Assembly: GCF_001667035.1 (NCBI RefSeq)
Contig: NZ_LZIR01000075.1
Span: 124,001 to 188,000, forward strand
DNA: 64,000 nucleotides
Source of the DNA: Mycobacterium sp. 852002-51057_SCH5723018
GTDB taxonomy: Bacteria; Actinomycetota; Actinomycetes; Mycobacteriales; Mycobacteriaceae
Direction of reading: 5' to 3'
The notes under the pieces are model-generated. The model was not told the DNA's origin. It searched no databases and saw only the letters and a program-made list of their open reading frames with translations. Below, piece after piece: positions 8,475 through 17,625 of the stretch. The stretch's first letter is position 1. Every line of letters begins with the position of its first letter. A program made the position numbers and the translations under genes.

Positions 8475-9149
8475 ATGGTGTCCATGGAGCTCTACGACGT
8501 CATGCGGTCCACCCCCGCCGTGCGCGAATTCACCGACGACCCGCTTCCCGATGACGTCATTGCCCGGATCCTCGACAACGCCCGCTTCGCGCCGACCGGC
8601 GGCAATCGCCAGGGTGTGCGCGTTATTGTCGTGCGCGACAAGGAAACCCGGTCAACCCTGGCGGACCTCGCACTTCCCGGTGCCCGCCGGTACACCGCGC
8701 AGGTCGCCTACGGTGAGGCGCCGTGGAACCCGTTGCGGCCGCCGGGCATGGACGGGTCGACCATCGAGGAAACCGAGCCGCCCGCCGGGATGTCCGCTCC
8801 GTTTCGGGAAGCGCCGGTGGTGTTGGTCATCTGCCTGGACCTCGGCGTCGTCGCCGCCATCGATCAAGACCTGGATCGCTTGTCGGTGGTCTCGGGAGCC
8901 TCGGTGTACCCGTTCGTGTGGAACGTCCTACTGGCCGCGCGCAATGAAGGCTACGGCGGCGTGTTGACCACGATGGTGGTGGCGCAGGAGCCACACGTCA
9001 AAGAGCTGCTTGGTGTGCCCGACCCGTACGCCATCGCGGCGGTGGTGCCGCTCGGCAAACCCGTGCGCCAGGTGACGAAGCTGCGCCGACGGGCGGTCGC
9101 CGAGTTCGCCACGTCCGAGCGCTTCGACGGGGCACCTTTCAGCGGCTAG
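8475..9149 (+). CDS. Nitroreductase-family FMN oxidoreductase
   Basis: 224-residue nitroreductase. The N-terminal MELYDVMRSTPAVREFTDD and ARFAPTGGNRQGVRVIVVRD give the FMN phosphate-binding Arg/Ser region; the C-terminal NEGYGGVLTTM and PDPYAIAAVVPLGKP are family signatures. The start could be the ATG at 8475 or 8484; neither has a strong ribosome site. It follows the oxygenase by 24 bp and may share its transcript. The natural substrate is unknown; such enzymes reduce quinones and nitro compounds. Confidence 0.88.
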   Translation: MVSMELYDVMRSTPAVREFTDDPLPDDVIARILDNARFAPTGGNRQGVRVIVVRDKETRSTLADLALPGARRYTAQVAYGEAPWNPLRPPGMDGSTIEETEPPAGMSAPFREAPVVLVICLDLGVVAAIDQDLDRLSVVSGASVYPFVWNVLLAARNEGYGGVLTTMVVAQEPHVKELLGVPDPYAIAAVVPLGKPVRQVTKLRRRAVAEFATSERFDGAPFSG

Positions 9150-9411
9150 CGCGGCCGGCAAAGGTGATCGCATCCGGACGGCCGCCGTAGCGCCGCGAAG
9201 GAGAGACGCCACGAATCGCCACGTGACGAAATATTGTCGGCTACCGGCCCATGAGGGCAAGCGCTCGGCGAGGGAAAACCAGGCCCGCGACGAGCTATGG
9301 AATATTGTTCCTATCACCGCTACGTTTCGCGGTTGCGTTCGCCTTTTGGGGGCACGCGGGCGTGCCCGCGTTCGGGCGCTCGTAAAGCACGGAAGGAACG
9401 GCCGTAGACCC

Positions 9412-10671
9412 ATGACAGAGCTGGTTACCGGGAAGACGCTCCCGAATGTCGTTGTCACCGGCATTGCCATGTCGACCGCACTGGCGACCGATGCGGAGAC
9501 CACCTGGAAGCTGTTGCTGGATGGCCAGAGCGGCATCCGCACCCTCGACGATTCGTTCGTCGATCACTATGACCTTCCGGTCCGTATCGGCGGGCACCTG
9601 CTGGAGGAATTCGACGACGGATTAACACGCGCCGAGCGGCACCGGATGGGCTACCTGCAGCGGATGTCCACCATTTTGAGCCGCCGGGTGTGGGAGAACG
9701 CCGGCTCGCCCGAGGTCGATCCCAACCGCCTGATGGTCTCCATCGGCACCGGCCTAGGGTCGGCCGAGCAAATCGTCTTCAGCTACGACGATCTGCGCGC
9801 GCGTGGGATGAAGGCGGTCTCTCCGCTTGCTGTGCAGAAGTACATGCCCAACGGTGCCGCCGCGGCGGTCGGGCTGGAGAGGCACGCGAGGGCCGGCGTG
9901 CTCACGCCGGTGTCGGCGTGCGCGTCGGGTTCGGAGGGCATCGCCCAGGCGTGGCGCAACGTCGTGTTCGGTGAGGCCGACATCGCCATCTGCGGGGGCG
10001 TCGAGGTCAAGATCGAGGCGGTCGCGATCGCGGCGTTCGCTCAGATGCGCATCGTGATGTCGACTAAGAACGACGACCCCGAAGGTGCCTGTCGGCCGTT
10101 CGACAAGGACCGCACCGGGTTCGTGTTCGGTGAGGCCGGCGCGCTGATGGTGATCGAGACCGAAGAGCACGCCAAGGCCCGCGGCGCGAACATCCTGGCG
10201 CGGCTGATGGGGGCCAGCATCACCTCCGACGGCTACCACATGGTGGCCCCGGATCCCAACGGTGAGCGCGCCGGACACGCCATGAGCCGCGCCATCCAGC
10301 TGGCCGGGCTGACCCCGGGCGATATCGGCCATGTCAACGCCCACGCCACCGGCACCTCGGTGGGTGACCTGGCCGAAGGCAAAGCGATCAACAACGCGCT
10401 GGGCCCCCACGGCGGCAACGCGGCCGTCTACGCCCCCAAGGCCGCGCTGGGCCACTCGGTGGGCGCGGTCGGCGCGGTGGAGTCGATCCTGACCGTGCTG
10501 GCGTTGCGCAACCAGGTGGTGCCCCCGACACTGAACCTGCAAAATCTCGACCCAGAAATCGATCTGGATGTGGTGGCAGGCAAACCGCGCCCCGGTGACT
10601 ACCGCTACGCGATCAACAACTCGTTCGGATTCGGCGGGCACAACGTCGCCATGGCCTTCGGCCGTTACTGA
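9412..10671 (+). CDS. KasB-like beta-ketoacyl-ACP synthase (stand-alone paralogue)
   Basis: 419-residue condensing enzyme, very close by eye to M. tuberculosis KasB from its first residues (MTELVTGK) to its last (AMAFGRY). KasB elongates meromycolate chains in FAS-II. Catalytic residues are Cys170 (PVSACASGSEG), His in VNAHATGT and His in LGHSVGAVGA, with Lys in PKAALGH. The ATG at 9412 follows GGAAGGAACG and matches the KasB start. The usual FAS-II neighbours (fabD, acpM, kasA, accD6) are absent, so this is probably a second copy. A short relic of its 3' region occurs at 13958-14002. Confidence 0.88.
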   Translation: MTELVTGKTLPNVVVTGIAMSTALATDAETTWKLLLDGQSGIRTLDDSFVDHYDLPVRIGGHLLEEFDDGLTRAERHRMGYLQRMSTILSRRVWENAGSPEVDPNRLMVSIGTGLGSAEQIVFSYDDLRARGMKAVSPLAVQKYMPNGAAAAVGLERHARAGVLTPVSACASGSEGIAQAWRNVVFGEADIAICGGVEVKIEAVAIAAFAQMRIVMSTKNDDPEGACRPFDKDRTGFVFGEAGALMVIETEEHAKARGANILARLMGASITSDGYHMVAPDPNGERAGHAMSRAIQLAGLTPGDIGHVNAHATGTSVGDLAEGKAINNALGPHGGNAAVYAPKAALGHSVGAVGAVESILTVLALRNQVVPPTLNLQNLDPEIDLDVVAGKPRPGDYRYAINNSFGFGGHNVAMAFGRY

Positions 10672-10769
10672 GCGCCTGGCCGACAGTTCCTGCGCCACAG
10701 CGGGATTCGTAAACCTGACGTCTTGCGGCGCAGGTATCTTTCTCAGTGGCGCAGGGCTGTGCCCGTCAT

Positions 10770-11558
10770 CTAAGGATCCGAATCGGGAGCACTGACAAGA
10801 GGATCGGACATCCTGTGACCGTTGGTGGAGACGTGTTGGGTCCAGCGTGTTCCGTCCCACCAACGGCACTCGAATCGCCGCGTTGGATCGGGGTGCCAGG
10901 TTGCGGGCGTCGGCGGTGGTTCGGCTTTGCGAATGACGACGGGTTCGACGTCGCCGTTGGTGGGCGCTGGCTCGAGTAGCGGCACACCATGACCCAGTCG
11001 GAACGCGCCGTAGAGATCGAATTTGCGTTGCCTCTTGATCATTTCGATCTCCTGGACGGCAAGCGATCCGGTGAGCGTGCAACTTCCGGACTGGATTTCT
11101 GTCAGCCGGCCCTGCTGTACCGCGGCGATCACCCCGGTGATGTTCAAGGCGATTTCCAGCCCAATCTCAATGGTCGCGAGACGTTTGTCGTCAACGTACA
11201 AGTCGACGTGGGGATGGTGGCTGGAGGCGATCTTGTGTGTTGTCAGCGCAATAAGTTCTTTGGCGTGCGGGTCGTCGCGGGTACGGCGGGCGGCGTTTTT
11301 GAGCGCGTCGTACTTCTTCCATCCTGCCGCAGCGACGTCGGCCAAGTTGGCGGACATGAATCCTGACGTCGCGCTGGCGATTTCGTGCCTGGCAGCGCCG
11401 ATGAGACTCTGCGGGCAAAGGCCAATATTCGTGCCGTACTCACTCATCAGCTGAGCCAGGGCGACCACCGGTTCGCCAGGGCCCTCATCGAAGAGGAGGT
11501 CTCGCACGGTTGCGGTCGCAGTGAGCGGTTTAGTCGTCTCATCAAGTGGTGTCGCCAC
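10770..11558 (-). CDS. DUF2510-domain protein
   Basis: 262 residues. The C-terminal 40 or so carry a DUF2510 motif (ATWHPDPTRRFECRWWDGTR), a short aromatic domain found in actinobacterial envelope-associated proteins. The rest (for example GLCPQSLIGAARHEIASATS and VDLYVDDKRLATIEIGLEIA) is alpha/beta and not recognised. No signal peptide is seen. Its start overlaps the 3' end of the surface-protein gene by 17 bases, so the two are likely coexpressed. It converges on the kasB-like gene. Confidence 0.75.
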   Translation of the reverse strand: MATPLDETTKPLTATATVRDLLFDEGPGEPVVALAQLMSEYGTNIGLCPQSLIGAARHEIASATSGFMSANLADVAAAGWKKYDALKNAARRTRDDPHAKELIALTTHKIASSHHPHVDLYVDDKRLATIEIGLEIALNITGVIAAVQQGRLTEIQSGSCTLTGSLAVQEIEMIKRQRKFDLYGAFRLGHGVPLLEPAPTNGDVEPVVIRKAEPPPTPATWHPDPTRRFECRWWDGTRWTQHVSTNGHRMSDPLVSAPDSDP

Positions 11559-13221
11559 TGTGCACCTCGCTGATCGTTTGAGTACCGGGATCGGCCTGGA
11601 CTTGCAGTCTTAGGGCGTGGGTGACCTCACCCTGCGCGGGCGTCTCCACGGTGGACACGAGCGCAAGGCGGCTGGTAGGCGAGACGGTCGCGTAGACGTG
11701 CGGCGTCGGTGCCGGTCGCGGCTTGCGCCAGTGGCGGTAAGCCATGACGCCCAGGACGCCGAGGGTTGCCAACACCAGCCAGCCTGCAATTCCCCACGAC
11801 TTCTGTTGTGGCTGTGATGGCGGCGGAGGTGGTGGCGGCGGGGTTGTCTCCGGAATCGTCGACGGGACGGGGCCGGTCGCGATGACGGTGAAGCCGACGG
11901 TTGCGATCGTCGACCCGGTCGCACAGGAGGCACCCACGATGTGGCTGCTCACCTGCGCGTTGGCCGGAACGACAATATAGGTGTCGAGGTGCCCCGACGC
12001 GTCGGTGGACGACTTGGCGAGCGGTTGGTCGTCCCACAACAGCTGCACAATTCTAGAGTCGGCGCAGTCAAAGCGATCGCCGGTGACATGCACGTGGTCT
12101 CCGCGTAATCCTCGGGCCGGCGTCAGCACGATGGCGGCAGGCACAGCAACTCCGACGGTGTCTTCGGTGACCCTGAAGGGCTGACTGGCGGTGATGTCGG
12201 GGTGGTTGCGGCACGATGCCACCACCGTGTGCTGGCCTATCGACGCGTCCGGGGGAACCGTCAGCGGTATCGAGAACATGTCCGAAGGGCCGTCGGCCAG
12301 TGGCGTTTTGCCGTCCCACAGCAGTGTCACGCGGTCGTCGCTGCAGGCGAATCCAGTGCCGGACGCGGTCACCTGTGAGCCAGGCGTCCCCTGCCCCTCG
12401 CCGAGCTTCAGGTTGGGCGTCACGGTTGGTTGGACCCTGAACGGGGCCGAAGCGGTTGCGCCTCCGCACGACGCCGTCACGATGTGCGCATCGGACGGCG
12501 AGGCGTTATCCGGCACCTCGAAGGTGACCGTTGAAACATCGCCTCCAGCAATACGAGTCGGCAGCGGGCCACCGTCCCAGCGCCAGTTCATCGTCTGCGA
12601 CACATTCGATCCGCCTCCGGTGCAGGCGTCGAAATTCTTGGCTGAAGCGGTGACTTGCGCACCAGGCGCGCCCGATTCAGGGTTGAGCGTCAGGCTGGGC
12701 TTTTCGGTAACGGTGAAGGTGGCTGAGCCCTTGACGTCGGTAAATCCTTCACACGATGCGGTCAATTGGTACGTGCCGGGCGCCGCATCCTCAGGAACAG
12801 TGAATGCGACGGCGACCGGGCCGGAATCGGCGCTCCGAGTCGCTTGGCCGAAGCGCCATACAAACGAAATCTGCCACGCAGCAACGGCTGTGCGTAATTG
12901 TTCACACGCCTGCGCTGGTGTCGCCGTGGCGGTGAAAGTCGTTCCCGGGGATCCCCGCGCGGTTGAGAGAGTGAGGTCCAAATGTCTCTCAACCGCGGGC
13001 GGGTATGGGGAAGGCGCGGGGCTACTGGGCGATGGCGCGGGGCCACTGGGTGCCGGTGCGGGCGCGCTGCGCGACGGTGCAGGACTGCCGGAGGCAGAAG
13101 GGGATGGGGGCGGAGGGTCGGCGAGGGCGACCCCGCCGGCAAAAGTCGTGAACGAAAGTACGCATCCCGCCACCAGGACCACTGCGCTACCGCGCCGCGC
13201 GCGATCGGACCGCCGCCTCAC
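11542..13221 (-). CDS. Proline-rich, Ig-like-repeat membrane-anchored surface protein
   Basis: About 559 residues from the GTG at 13221. An N-terminal hydrophobic export segment (SAVVLVAGCVLSFTTFAGGV) is followed by a Pro/Ser/Ala-rich stretch. Then come about five repeats of 85-95 residues, each of the pattern L-x-L-x(4)-G-x-PG-x-x-VTASG-x-x-F-x-C, WDG-x-PL, VP and ASC, with a conserved Cys pair per repeat. A polyproline run and a C-terminal membrane helix (AGWLVLATLGVLGVMAYRHW) precede a short cytoplasmic tail. It looks like a type I surface protein with bacterial Ig/IPT-like domains. An in-frame ATG at 13287 would add 22 residues. Confidence 0.78.
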   Translation of the reverse strand: MRRRSDRARRGSAVVLVAGCVLSFTTFAGGVALADPPPPSPSASGSPAPSRSAPAPAPSGPAPSPSSPAPSPYPPAVERHLDLTLSTARGSPGTTFTATATPAQACEQLRTAVAAWQISFVWRFGQATRSADSGPVAVAFTVPEDAAPGTYQLTASCEGFTDVKGSATFTVTEKPSLTLNPESGAPGAQVTASAKNFDACTGGGSNVSQTMNWRWDGGPLPTRIAGGDVSTVTFEVPDNASPSDAHIVTASCGGATASAPFRVQPTVTPNLKLGEGQGTPGSQVTASGTGFACSDDRVTLLWDGKTPLADGPSDMFSIPLTVPPDASIGQHTVVASCRNHPDITASQPFRVTEDTVGVAVPAAIVLTPARGLRGDHVHVTGDRFDCADSRIVQLLWDDQPLAKSSTDASGHLDTYIVVPANAQVSSHIVGASCATGSTIATVGFTVIATGPVPSTIPETTPPPPPPPPSQPQQKSWGIAGWLVLATLGVLGVMAYRHWRKPRPAPTPHVYATVSPTSRLALVSTVETPAQGEVTHALRLQVQADPGTQTISEVHSGDTT

Positions 13222-13541
13222 CGAGTGGTGAGCGACTAGATCAGGCGCTTCTCGGTGTCTCCGCACACCGGGTCTGACTGGTGCCACGGTGGCAGCATCA
13301 CGCCGTTCGCGTTGCCTGTCATGAGTAGTCGGCTACTCGGATTCGGCACGATCGAAGCGGACGTGTGTTGGCCTGCGAGGGCTTTAGACCGTCGGTGCGG
13401 TGGCAGTCCGGAAACGGTATCGCCCGATACCCGCACGCTGAGCCCGGCAAGTCGAGTAGACGACTACGCTATCCGCCGCCTCGGGAGGCTCGGGAGGATT
13501 CGAACGCAGCAATCAGCCCGACCAGAACCGAAGAGAACATC

Positions 13542-13910
13542 ATGAGCATCATAAAGAACCACAAAGAGTCGATCACCGCCGCACTCGGTGCGGCCGCCGC
13601 CGCAGCGGCACCGGCAATGCTTTTCGTCGGTGTGGGAACCGCGCATGCGCAAGGCACAATCTGGAACACCGCCGACTACTTGGGCACAACGGTGTTTGTC
13701 GCGTCCGACGGACAGACCTACGGCCAGTGCACCTACAACGCCTTTCCAATGGTCGGCCCCGGTATTCCGCCCGGACCTCGCAACTTCATTTTGGAACCCA
13801 ACGGACCCCCTGCGCAGCTGTGGTTCCCGGGCGTCAAGTTGAACACGACGTGGCAGGTGACTGTGCACTGTGACAATGGTCCTGATATCACGACCGATAC
13901 CGTCTACTAG
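13542..13910 (+). CDS. Small secreted protein of unknown function
   Basis: 122 residues with a Sec signal: MSIIKNHKESIT, an Ala-rich hydrophobic core, then GTAHAQG with probable cleavage after AHA. The mature part has two Cys (YGQCTYNAF; TVHCDNGPD), probably one disulfide, and is Pro/Gly rich. No family is recognised. It is divergent from the surface protein gene at 13221. Confidence 0.68.
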   Translation: MSIIKNHKESITAALGAAAAAAAPAMLFVGVGTAHAQGTIWNTADYLGTTVFVASDGQTYGQCTYNAFPMVGPGIPPGPRNFILEPNGPPAQLWFPGVKLNTTWQVTVHCDNGPDITTDTVY

Positions 13911-13957
13911 AGGAGATTTGAGCATCTCCGGGCATGGACTCTAGAGAACATCGATCG

Positions 13958-14002
13958 AGAAATCGATCTGGACGTGGTGCAGGCAAGCCGCGCCCCGGCG
14001 AC
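13958..14002 (+). repeat. Relic of the 3' part of the kasB-like gene
   Basis: About 45 bp here, from AGAAATCGATCTGGA onward, match bases 10554-10599 of the kasB-like gene with a few substitutions and one missing base. The match starts and stops abruptly. It is too long and specific to be chance and indicates a duplicated and mostly deleted ketosynthase fragment next to the recombinase relic. Confidence 0.6.
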
Positions 14003-14070
14003 GTAAGCGCCGTCGCTAACCGAGCGTGTGCCGGAGCGACCAACGGCGGCTGTCTGTGGCCGACAGTCAG

Positions 14071-14744
14071 TCAAGCCTGGTGGCGATATCTCACGTGGGT
14101 CGATGCGGACGCTTGGGCGTGGGCTTCTAAGGTTTGTGGGCTGTAACCGAGCGTTCGGCGAGGATCGCGATCGGCGTGGTCTGTGTCAGTTCATTGAGGG
14201 TGCCTAACCGTGCCTCCAAGGCGGCGAGAACGGGCCGCAGGTAGCTGCGGAGATGCGCCGGCCCGAGATGTCTGCCGGGCGTTTAGCCGCGAAATACCCA
14301 GGGCGAGTTGCGATGTGCTGCGGTCTGGCTGTTGTAGTTGCTTGCGGCCAGGCCGCGAACCGGTTCATCAAGCGGTGGCGGGAGATGGATCGGTAGGCCA
14401 GCCAGATCGATGGTGACCGCGTCGGCCGTGATCGCTATTTGATCTCAGGTGAGGGCGGCGACGTCTTCGGCGCGTTGGGTGAAGACGATGATCAGGATCG
14501 CGGCGAGACGGTCGCGCGGATGCAGTGTCTGCTGGTGTGCGACCTGTTCGATGACGGCTTTCTGTTGTGCGATCGGCATCCTCGGTGCAGTGCCGCGGCG
14601 ATGCGGGGTCACTTCCAGATTCGAGGGGATGAGTTTGGCTTTGATGGCCCATCGAATGAACCGCAGGATGTGCTCGCGGGTGGTCGGCCCGCGCAGATCC
14701 GCTGAGAATTTCACCCAATCATCAAGGGGTGCGAGTCTTTTCAT
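14071..14744 (-). pseudogene. Broken site-specific recombinase-like (integrase-like) gene
   Basis: Open from the ATG at 14744 for 99 codons (MKRLAPLDDWVKFSADLRGP to RAEDVAALT), then a TGA at 14445. Past it the same frame continues as DQIAITADAVTIDLAGLPIH, another stop after WVFRG, then GPAHLRSYLRPVLAALEARL. After a frameshift near 14140 it ends LGYSPQTLEAHAQAS and stops at 14071. The ending and the RAEDVAALT region resemble tyrosine-recombinase-like proteins of mycobacterial mobile DNA. Two nonsense codons and a frameshift make it inactive. Family call is by eye; the reading disruption is direct. Confidence 0.6.
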
Positions 14745-14800
14745 CTAATGCAACTCGCTACCGTTAATTGGTAACGGTGCGTGCTCGAGGAGTGCGAGTT
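14725..14800. repeat. Recombinase 5' end and nested inverted repeats, recurrent sequence
   Basis: Holds the first codons of the recombinase and its upstream DNA. It contains AACTCGC (14752-14758) pairing with GCGAGTT (14794-14800), and inside it ACCGTTA (14760-14766) pairing with TAACGGT (14772-14778). Parts recur at 16631-16671 and 17976-18015. The nested symmetry could be a recombination site or an element end. Confidence 0.55.
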
Positions 14801-14908
14801 CAGGGCCATGACACGTTGGCATCCGCCGACCCATCGCGGCCAGGCGTCGTCCTGATCGGCAAACTGCAAATGGCGTCTCGATCCAGCGCGAGTCGCCCTA
14901 GCGTCGTC

Positions 14909-15976
14909 TTAGCGCGGTGCTGCTTGGGCGGCTATGACAAGGTCGAGTGCGCTAAGGACACCGGGGTTGGCCGCGCACACTGCTGGGATGGCGTTCAGTA
15001 CCCGGGCGGCAGTGGCGGTTGAGCCGGGTAGCTCGCCACCGTTGAGGGCAAAGTCGAGTTGAACCGGGGGGCTGCCATCGACGGTAATTCGGGTGAGCCG
15101 TCGAGTTGGGCTGTCGGCTGCTATCTGTGGTTGCCAGTCTTCGACTGCTTCATCGGGCATCGACCAGATCGATGAGTAGTGCAAGCGCTGCTGGCCATCG
15201 ACGATGCCGTCGAACCGCATCCGCACGCTGGCAATTGTTCCGGCGGGGATCTCGCCGTTGTCGAAGCGATAGTCGCGATCTGCCATTGCGGTGTCTCGGT
15301 GCTCGTGGACTTCATCCAGCTGTAGACCCAGGCCTTGAGCGAGAAGCCGCAGGGGCGGGGTGACAACGGGGACCATGAATCCAGCGCGATAGATTTCGGC
15401 ATCTTGCTCAGCGGTTCGACCGAAGCCAAGCATGGCAAAGAAGCCCGGCACGCGATAAGCCCCGCATGGAATGCGTTCCTCAATCGAGACCTTTGTCGGC
15501 AGTTCGGTCATGCTCGCCGCATGCACTGCGAGGATATCGGTGGCGAAGCCCGGTGCGATTCCGGTGGCGAGTAGGGAGCTGTTGCCTTGTCGGCAAGCAG
15601 CTTCCAGCTTGTCCCGTGAGGCGTCGTCGAGAGTTGGGGGGTGGAACAACGCGTGATAGGACGGCGTCACGACGTTCTTTCCGCTCGCCAGCATTGCCGA
15701 CACCTGGTCGACAACTTCGCTACTGTCGCGGCCGGACACGGCAGCGAAGTAACTGACGCAGTCGGCGTCGAGGGCAAGTAAGTCATCGAGGCTGTCTGTA
15801 GCGATCACCCCGGCGGCAGGCAGGTCGACCAGTTCGCCGGAATCCCTGCCGACCTTGTCAGGGCTGTGAACGAGTTGACCGACCAACTTCAACCGTGGCG
15901 ATCTGAGGATCTGCCGCAGCGCGATAGACCCGGTGTAGCCGGTCCCGACGTGCGCTATCCGATACCGATGTCCCAT
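14909..15976 (-). CDS. NAD(P)-binding DapB-like / diaminopentanoate dehydrogenase-like oxidoreductase
   Basis: 355 residues from the ATG at 15976 (MGHRYRIAHVGTGYTGSIAL), preceded by GGAGCGG; an ATG at 16012 would add 12. The N-terminal Rossmann fold (HVGTGYTGS) and LDADCVSYFAAVSGRDS, then NVVTPSYHALFHP, resemble dihydrodipicolinate reductase N-domains and the 2,4-diaminopentanoate dehydrogenase group common in mycobacteria. Substrate unknown. It is divergent from the SnoaL-like gene at 16140. The pair sits between recombinase-relic repeats. Confidence 0.78.
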   Translation of the reverse strand: MGHRYRIAHVGTGYTGSIALRQILRSPRLKLVGQLVHSPDKVGRDSGELVDLPAAGVIATDSLDDLLALDADCVSYFAAVSGRDSSEVVDQVSAMLASGKNVVTPSYHALFHPPTLDDASRDKLEAACRQGNSSLLATGIAPGFATDILAVHAASMTELPTKVSIEERIPCGAYRVPGFFAMLGFGRTAEQDAEIYRAGFMVPVVTPPLRLLAQGLGLQLDEVHEHRDTAMADRDYRFDNGEIPAGTIASVRMRFDGIVDGQQRLHYSSIWSMPDEAVEDWQPQIAADSPTRRLTRITVDGSPPVQLDFALNGGELPGSTATAARVLNAIPAVCAANPGVLSALDLVIAAQAAPR

Positions 15977-16139
15977 ATCTACACCGCTCCCGGGCGACGG
16001 TTTGCTGAGCATCCAGAACCCTACGCCGGCTGGACTGCGAGAATGGCCATTCGGAGCTGTTTCGACGCGGTCCTAGGCACCACCTGTGCAACTGTCGCGT
16101 AATGCTACGGTGCTGGCAAACCGCAACCGGGAAGGTCTG

Positions 16140-16553
16140 ATGGGCGCCGCGGAGAACCTCGAAGTTCATACCCGCTGCACTGCGGACGAGGATCGCCACG
16201 ATCTAACTCACCATGGCGACTACTTGCATGACGACATCGTGGTTTATCAGCCTGGCGCTGAGCCGGTCGTTGGTATCGAGGCTTACCGCGAGTTTATGCA
16301 GGCAGCGTACGTGGGCCTGCCAGACTTTCATGTCGTGCTCGATGACCAGTTCGCCACGGATAACCGGGTTGTATGCAGGTGGCGAATCAGTGGAACACAC
16401 AGCGCTCATTCATTCGGCTTCCCCGCGACCGGCAAGTATGTCGAATTCGCCGGCGTATCAGTATGGGAGTTCGAGGACGGCAAGGCCCGCCGCGGCTGGA
16501 TCTACTCCGACCTGCCGTCAATCATGACGCAGCTCGGAAGCAGCGCGAGCTGA
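16140..16553 (+). CDS. SnoaL-like (NTF2-fold) polyketide cyclase/isomerase family protein
   Basis: 137 residues from the ATG at 16140, preceded by GGGAAGG. Motifs are GDYLHDDIVVYQPGAEPVVG, GIEAYREFMQAAYVGLPDFH, the FPATGKYVEF strand and WEFEDGKARRGWIYSD, all typical of the SnoaL/ester cyclase family. Such enzymes handle small cyclic ketones or act as binding proteins. Divergent from the DapB-like oxidoreductase with a short spacer, which suggests a shared pathway. Confidence 0.8.
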   Translation: MGAAENLEVHTRCTADEDRHDLTHHGDYLHDDIVVYQPGAEPVVGIEAYREFMQAAYVGLPDFHVVLDDQFATDNRVVCRWRISGTHSAHSFGFPATGKYVEFAGVSVWEFEDGKARRGWIYSDLPSIMTQLGSSAS

Positions 16554-16572
16554 GGCCGTCGGCCAGCCGCTA

Positions 16573-16671
16573 GTGTCTGTGGGCTGTCGCCCAGTGTCTC
16601 GGCGAGGATCGCGATGGGTGTGGGTCTGTGCTTTAACTGGTAACGGTGCGTGTTCAATAGGTGCGAGTTGC
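16573..16671. repeat. Deleted second copy of the recombinase-relic ends
   Basis: Bases 16575-16630 match the recombinase 3' region at 14134-14190 (shared GGCGAGGATCGCGAT). They run directly into 16631-16671, which matches the recombinase upstream DNA at 14763-14800 (GGTAACGGTGCGTG, then GTGCGAGTT). The internal roughly 570 bp are missing, as in a deletion between the two ends. Confidence 0.6.
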
Positions 16672-16701
16672 CGCAGGGGAGCGGTGCTTTCAGCGCGAGC
16701 G

Positions 16702-17097
16702 TCAGCTGTGCGATGCAGTCGCCGCAGTGAACTGCTCCACTAGCGTCGAGAGGTCGTAATAATCGCGCCAGCGCGTGATCCGACCTTCAGAATCAACGTC
16801 GAAGACGCCCACAACTTCCATGCCTACCGACTTGCCGGCGATCTCACAATTGTCGACTCGCTCGGTCAAGACGGTGCCTCCACTCGTTGCGAGATTCTTG
16901 ATGTCGACCGTGGTGTTCGGAACCATCTCCAACTGCGACCGCAATTCCGATCTGATGGCGTTGATGCCCCTGTGGACACCTCGTGGACCGTCGATGTATA
17001 CCGCCTCGTCATCAAAGAAGCCGATCACCTCGTCTACGTCCGACGCTGGAAAGCAGGCGAAGAATTTCCGAATCACCGATTCTGCTGAATCTGTCAC
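16702..17097 (-). CDS. Limonene-1,2-epoxide hydrolase-like NTF2-fold protein
   Basis: 131 residues. ITRWRDYYDLSTLVEQF resembles the catalytic Arg-Asp segment of limonene-1,2-epoxide hydrolases (EphG-like), and FFDDEAVYIDGPRGVHRGIN matches the start of that fold. GMEVVGVFDVDSEGRI completes the core. It would open epoxides or act on related small substrates; not provable here. It is divergent from the broken SnoaL gene at 17231. Confidence 0.78.
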   Translation of the reverse strand: MTDSAESVIRKFFACFPASDVDEVIGFFDDEAVYIDGPRGVHRGINAIRSELRSQLEMVPNTTVDIKNLATSGGTVLTERVDNCEIAGKSVGMEVVGVFDVDSEGRITRWRDYYDLSTLVEQFTAATASHS

Positions 17098-17230
17098 TGC
17101 TATCCCTTTGACCTGGGTGTTTGACGTTCTGACGTACGGAGCCTAGAACACGCAGCGCAAACACGTCGTCCCTTTGGCTGGTCGGAGCAGAACCGGTATA
17201 TACCTCAAGCTCTACGACGAATGGGGGCGC

Positions 17231-17625
17231 ATGGCTTCGACATCAAACCTTCAGGTCATCCTTGACCTCTACGCAAGTTTCGCCACCGGTGACGCGGAGG
17301 CGATGTCCCGGCCTTTCAACGATGAGTCGGTCTGGGTCGAACCCGGAAACACGACCCGCAGCGGCGTCTTCCGAGGCCAGCAGGCGATCATGGGCCACGC
17401 CATGAGCTGCATGGAGCTCACCGGCGGAACCTGGGGCACCGAAGTGCAGGAGATCCTGGGCGGCGACCGTTATGTAATCGCGGTCGAGCGGGCGCTGGGC
17501 CAACGGAACGGCGCATCGCTGGACACATGCTGTGCAACACGGTTTACGAAATGGCAAACGGCGTAATCGTGGAAATGCGGGTCTTGCCGTTCGACAACGC
17601 TGCGTGGCAAGACTTCTGGTCGTAG
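17231..17625 (+). pseudogene. SnoaL-like gene with a frameshift near its 3' end
   Basis: From the ATG at 17231 (MASTSNLQVILDLYASFATG) the frame encodes an NTF2-like protein up to about 17523, where it shifts and ends early. The next frame restores a natural ending, MLCNTVYEMANGVIVEMRVL then FDNAAWQDFWS, stopping at 17625. One base lost or two gained near GGACACATGC explains it. This is a real null allele or a sequencing error. The intact protein would be about 131 residues. Confidence 0.75.

Noticed and set aside
13486..13512. GGATTCGAAC-like tRNA T-loop sequence
   Set aside because: No acceptor stem, anticodon arm or paired T-stem could be built around it.
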